A DNA stretch of 5,674 bases, taken from NCBI GenBank assembly GCA_902805985.1, contig CADCUW010000294.1:1-5674 (forward strand), given 5' to 3'. Below, one piece after another: positions 4,671 to 5,674 of the stretch. The stretch comes from an uncultured Rubrobacteraceae bacterium. GTDB lineage: Bacteria; Actinomycetota; Rubrobacteria; Rubrobacterales; Rubrobacteraceae. The notes under the pieces are model-generated. The model was not told the origin of the DNA, ran no database searches, and saw nothing but the letters and a program-made list of their open reading frames with translations. The position numbers and the translations under genes are program-made. The number at the start of each line of letters is the position of its first letter. Within the stretch, counting starts at the first letter, position 1.

Positions 4671-4709
4671 TAGGACATACGGTGAATAACGTTCTTGACC
4701 CCTAGAAGG
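4666..4709. repeat. Perfect 9-bp inverted repeat with 26-nt spacer at the pseudogene 3' end
   Basis: CCTTCTAGG (4666-4674) is the exact reverse complement of CCTAGAAGG (4701-4709). The right arm includes the TAG stop of the RlmJ-like gene (4702-4704), and the left arm overlaps the end of direct repeat copy 1. Without a T run it is not a typical terminator, though an RNA hairpin at the 3' end is possible. Confidence 0.5.
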
Positions 4710-5552
4710 TGCCGTCCTCCAATTCGAGCGTGCCGTCGCGGCCGTTCGGCAACCTAACGTCGGCGTGGGTGAGCGCCTCGCCCAGGCGCCCGCACGCGTC
4801 GATGGCCTCCCGGCCCACGTTGCACAGAACGACGCCGCATCCAAGCCCCCCCGGGTCGAAGCCCACCTCCGAGAGGTCCTCGGCGCGCAAGGACACCTCC
4901 CCGTGCCAGGCGTTCCCGGCGAGCCCCCCGCGCAAGGCTTCCAGCAACCCGTCCGGTCGCGCCGGGAGTCGAAGCCGTACCACAGCATACACCCGGCCCC
5001 CCGCCCCGCCGCCCGCGAGAACAGGTCCAGCGGGGTCCCGCCGTCGGGGCCCCGCTCCAGGGGCCGGTAGGGGTCCACGTGCGCGAACGTCCTCGCGGCC
5101 TCCTCCCCGGCAAGCTATTGGATCTCGCCGCCCAAGGTCGGACGCCGTCCCCCCGCACCAGCCGCACGCGGCCCGCGGGCATCCCTAAGGCGCGCGTCCT
5201 CCGCGATGTTCGACAGGCTCCCGCCGTCAAGGTCGCAGAACACGAAGCGCCCCGCCGCGTCCCCGCGCAGCTCCATGGCGATCCGGGGAGAGCCCGGGTA
5301 GGCAGGCTCCTCGTCGCCGGCGTGGTGGGCCAACAGCCTCCCGTAGGACGACCCCTCCAGTCCAGGCGAGCGGCCGGCCCGCTCCAGGAAGGCGAAGGCC
5401 CCGTAGTCCCGCTGCGGGGAGCGGGTTAACGGGTAGGTCGAGGAACCCGCGTGCGACTCCCAGTAGCGACCGGGACGCTCGATCCGCAGGACCTCCGCCA
5501 GAGGGAGGTGCTTCCAGACGTCTCCTATCTGGGCGTAGTGGTCGTTGGCCAT
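4702..5552 (-). pseudogene. RlmJ-like class I SAM-dependent methyltransferase, decayed
   Basis: Together the pieces make a protein of about 283 residues resembling RlmJ, the 23S rRNA adenine-N6 methyltransferase (280 residues in E. coli). Landmarks in order: DHYAQIGDVWKH (E. coli HAGNHADVLKH), ESHAGSSTYPL (DTHAGAGRYQL), AYPGSPRIA, FVFCDLD, VRLVRGDGV, FAHVDPYRP (where RlmJ has DPPY), LWYGFDS and GVVLCN. The reading frame is broken. It runs from the ATG at 5552 to about 5196, shifts for the VRLVRGDGV segment, returns near 5130-5145, meets TAG at 5115-5117, continues in that frame to about 4964, then shifts again to the stop at 4702. That is three frameshifts and one nonsense codon. Even intact, VDPYR in place of DPPY suggests a divergent member. 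No strong ribosome site precedes the ATG. Assembly indels could mimic some shifts, but the additional TAG favours true decay. Confidence 0.75.
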
Positions 5553-5588
5553 AGGCGCCAACCGTACGCCACCGCGCTCCACAGACGC

Positions 5589-5618
5589 AACTTCGCAGAA
5601 CCCCCTCAAGGCGAAGTT
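5589..5618. repeat. 8-bp inverted repeat overlapping direct repeat copy 2
   Basis: AACTTCGC (5589-5596) and GCGAAGTT (5611-5618) are perfect reverse complements with a 14-nt spacer. The right arm lies inside the direct repeat; the left arm lies just outside and has no counterpart at copy 1. Confidence 0.4.
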
Positions 5619-5634
5619 CGGAGAACACCCCTTC
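5597..5634. repeat. Direct repeat copy 2 (upstream side of the RlmJ-like pseudogene)
   Basis: A 38-bp segment AGAACCCCCT...GCGAAGTT...CCCCTTC matches 4632-4670, 965 bp away, in the same orientation. It lies 45 bp upstream of the pseudogene start, in what would be its promoter region. The remaining sequence from 5635 to 5674 holds no feature I can support. Confidence 0.55.
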
Positions 5635-5674
5635 CGCGCACTCGGGTCAATAGGATGCGGGATGCGTCTGCACC

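Noticed and set aside
3810..4673. Plus-strand open frame of 287 codons across the TetR gene
   Set aside because: Arg/Pro/Gly-rich shadow of the TetR frame that begins in the RidA-fold gene; no recognisable motif.
4709..5429. Plus-strand open frames opposite the RlmJ-like gene
   Set aside because: Low-complexity Pro/Arg/Ser translations; the RlmJ landmarks are all on the minus strand.
1..5674. CRISPR array, tRNA, rRNA, riboswitch or transposase
   Set aside because: No regularly spaced short repeats, no cloverleaf or known riboswitch core, and no transposase or integrase motif seen on either strand by eye.

Overview
The window is GC-rich with strong G/C third-codon bias, several GTG starts and one probable leaderless mRNA. 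This suggests an actinomycete-type genome. A Rubrobacter-like organism is a guess from the mix of a short RTX-type calcium-binding protein, a DUF6463-type membrane protein and small regulators; nothing in the sequence proves the genus. Most of it is ordinary bacterial accessory DNA: small enzymes beside their own regulators, plus one decayed gene.

Layout, left to right. (1) 3-233 (+): the 3' part of a glyoxalase/VOC-fold gene cut by the window edge. (2) 295-663 (+): a short protein with six nine-residue RTX-type calcium-binding repeats, followed by a clear intrinsic terminator at 698-731. (3) 732-898: no gene; one imperfect hairpin. (4) 899-1783 (-) and 1882-2367 (+): a divergent pair, an epoxide-hydrolase/dehalogenase-like alpha/beta hydrolase and a MarR regulator. 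The 98-bp gap holds a good promoter for the hydrolase and repeated GTTGTC half-sites, one forming a perfect 13-bp palindrome at the predicted transcription start. (5) 2368-2687: no convincing gene; a possible decayed membrane-anchored ORF and a candidate minus-strand terminator. (6) 3820 down to 2688 (-): a probable operon of a RidA-fold protein, a four-helix DUF6463-type membrane protein and an unrecognised 85-residue ORF. It diverges from a TetR regulator at 3901-4596 (+), and the gap contains a perfect 8-bp inverted repeat with a 4-nt spacer. (7) 5552 down to 4702 (-): an RlmJ-like methyltransferase broken by three apparent frameshifts and an in-frame TAG, with similar ~39-bp direct repeats on both sides.

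The two divergent pairs look like simple local switches. In each, the regulator probably represses the neighbouring enzyme gene and itself through operators in the shared gap. No ligand can be read from the sequence. I found no CRISPR array, tRNA, rRNA, transposase, phage gene or recognisable defence system. The points most worth checking are the MarR and TetR operator layouts, the decayed RlmJ-like gene with its flanking repeats, and the RidA-fold protein that lacks the usual catalytic arginine.
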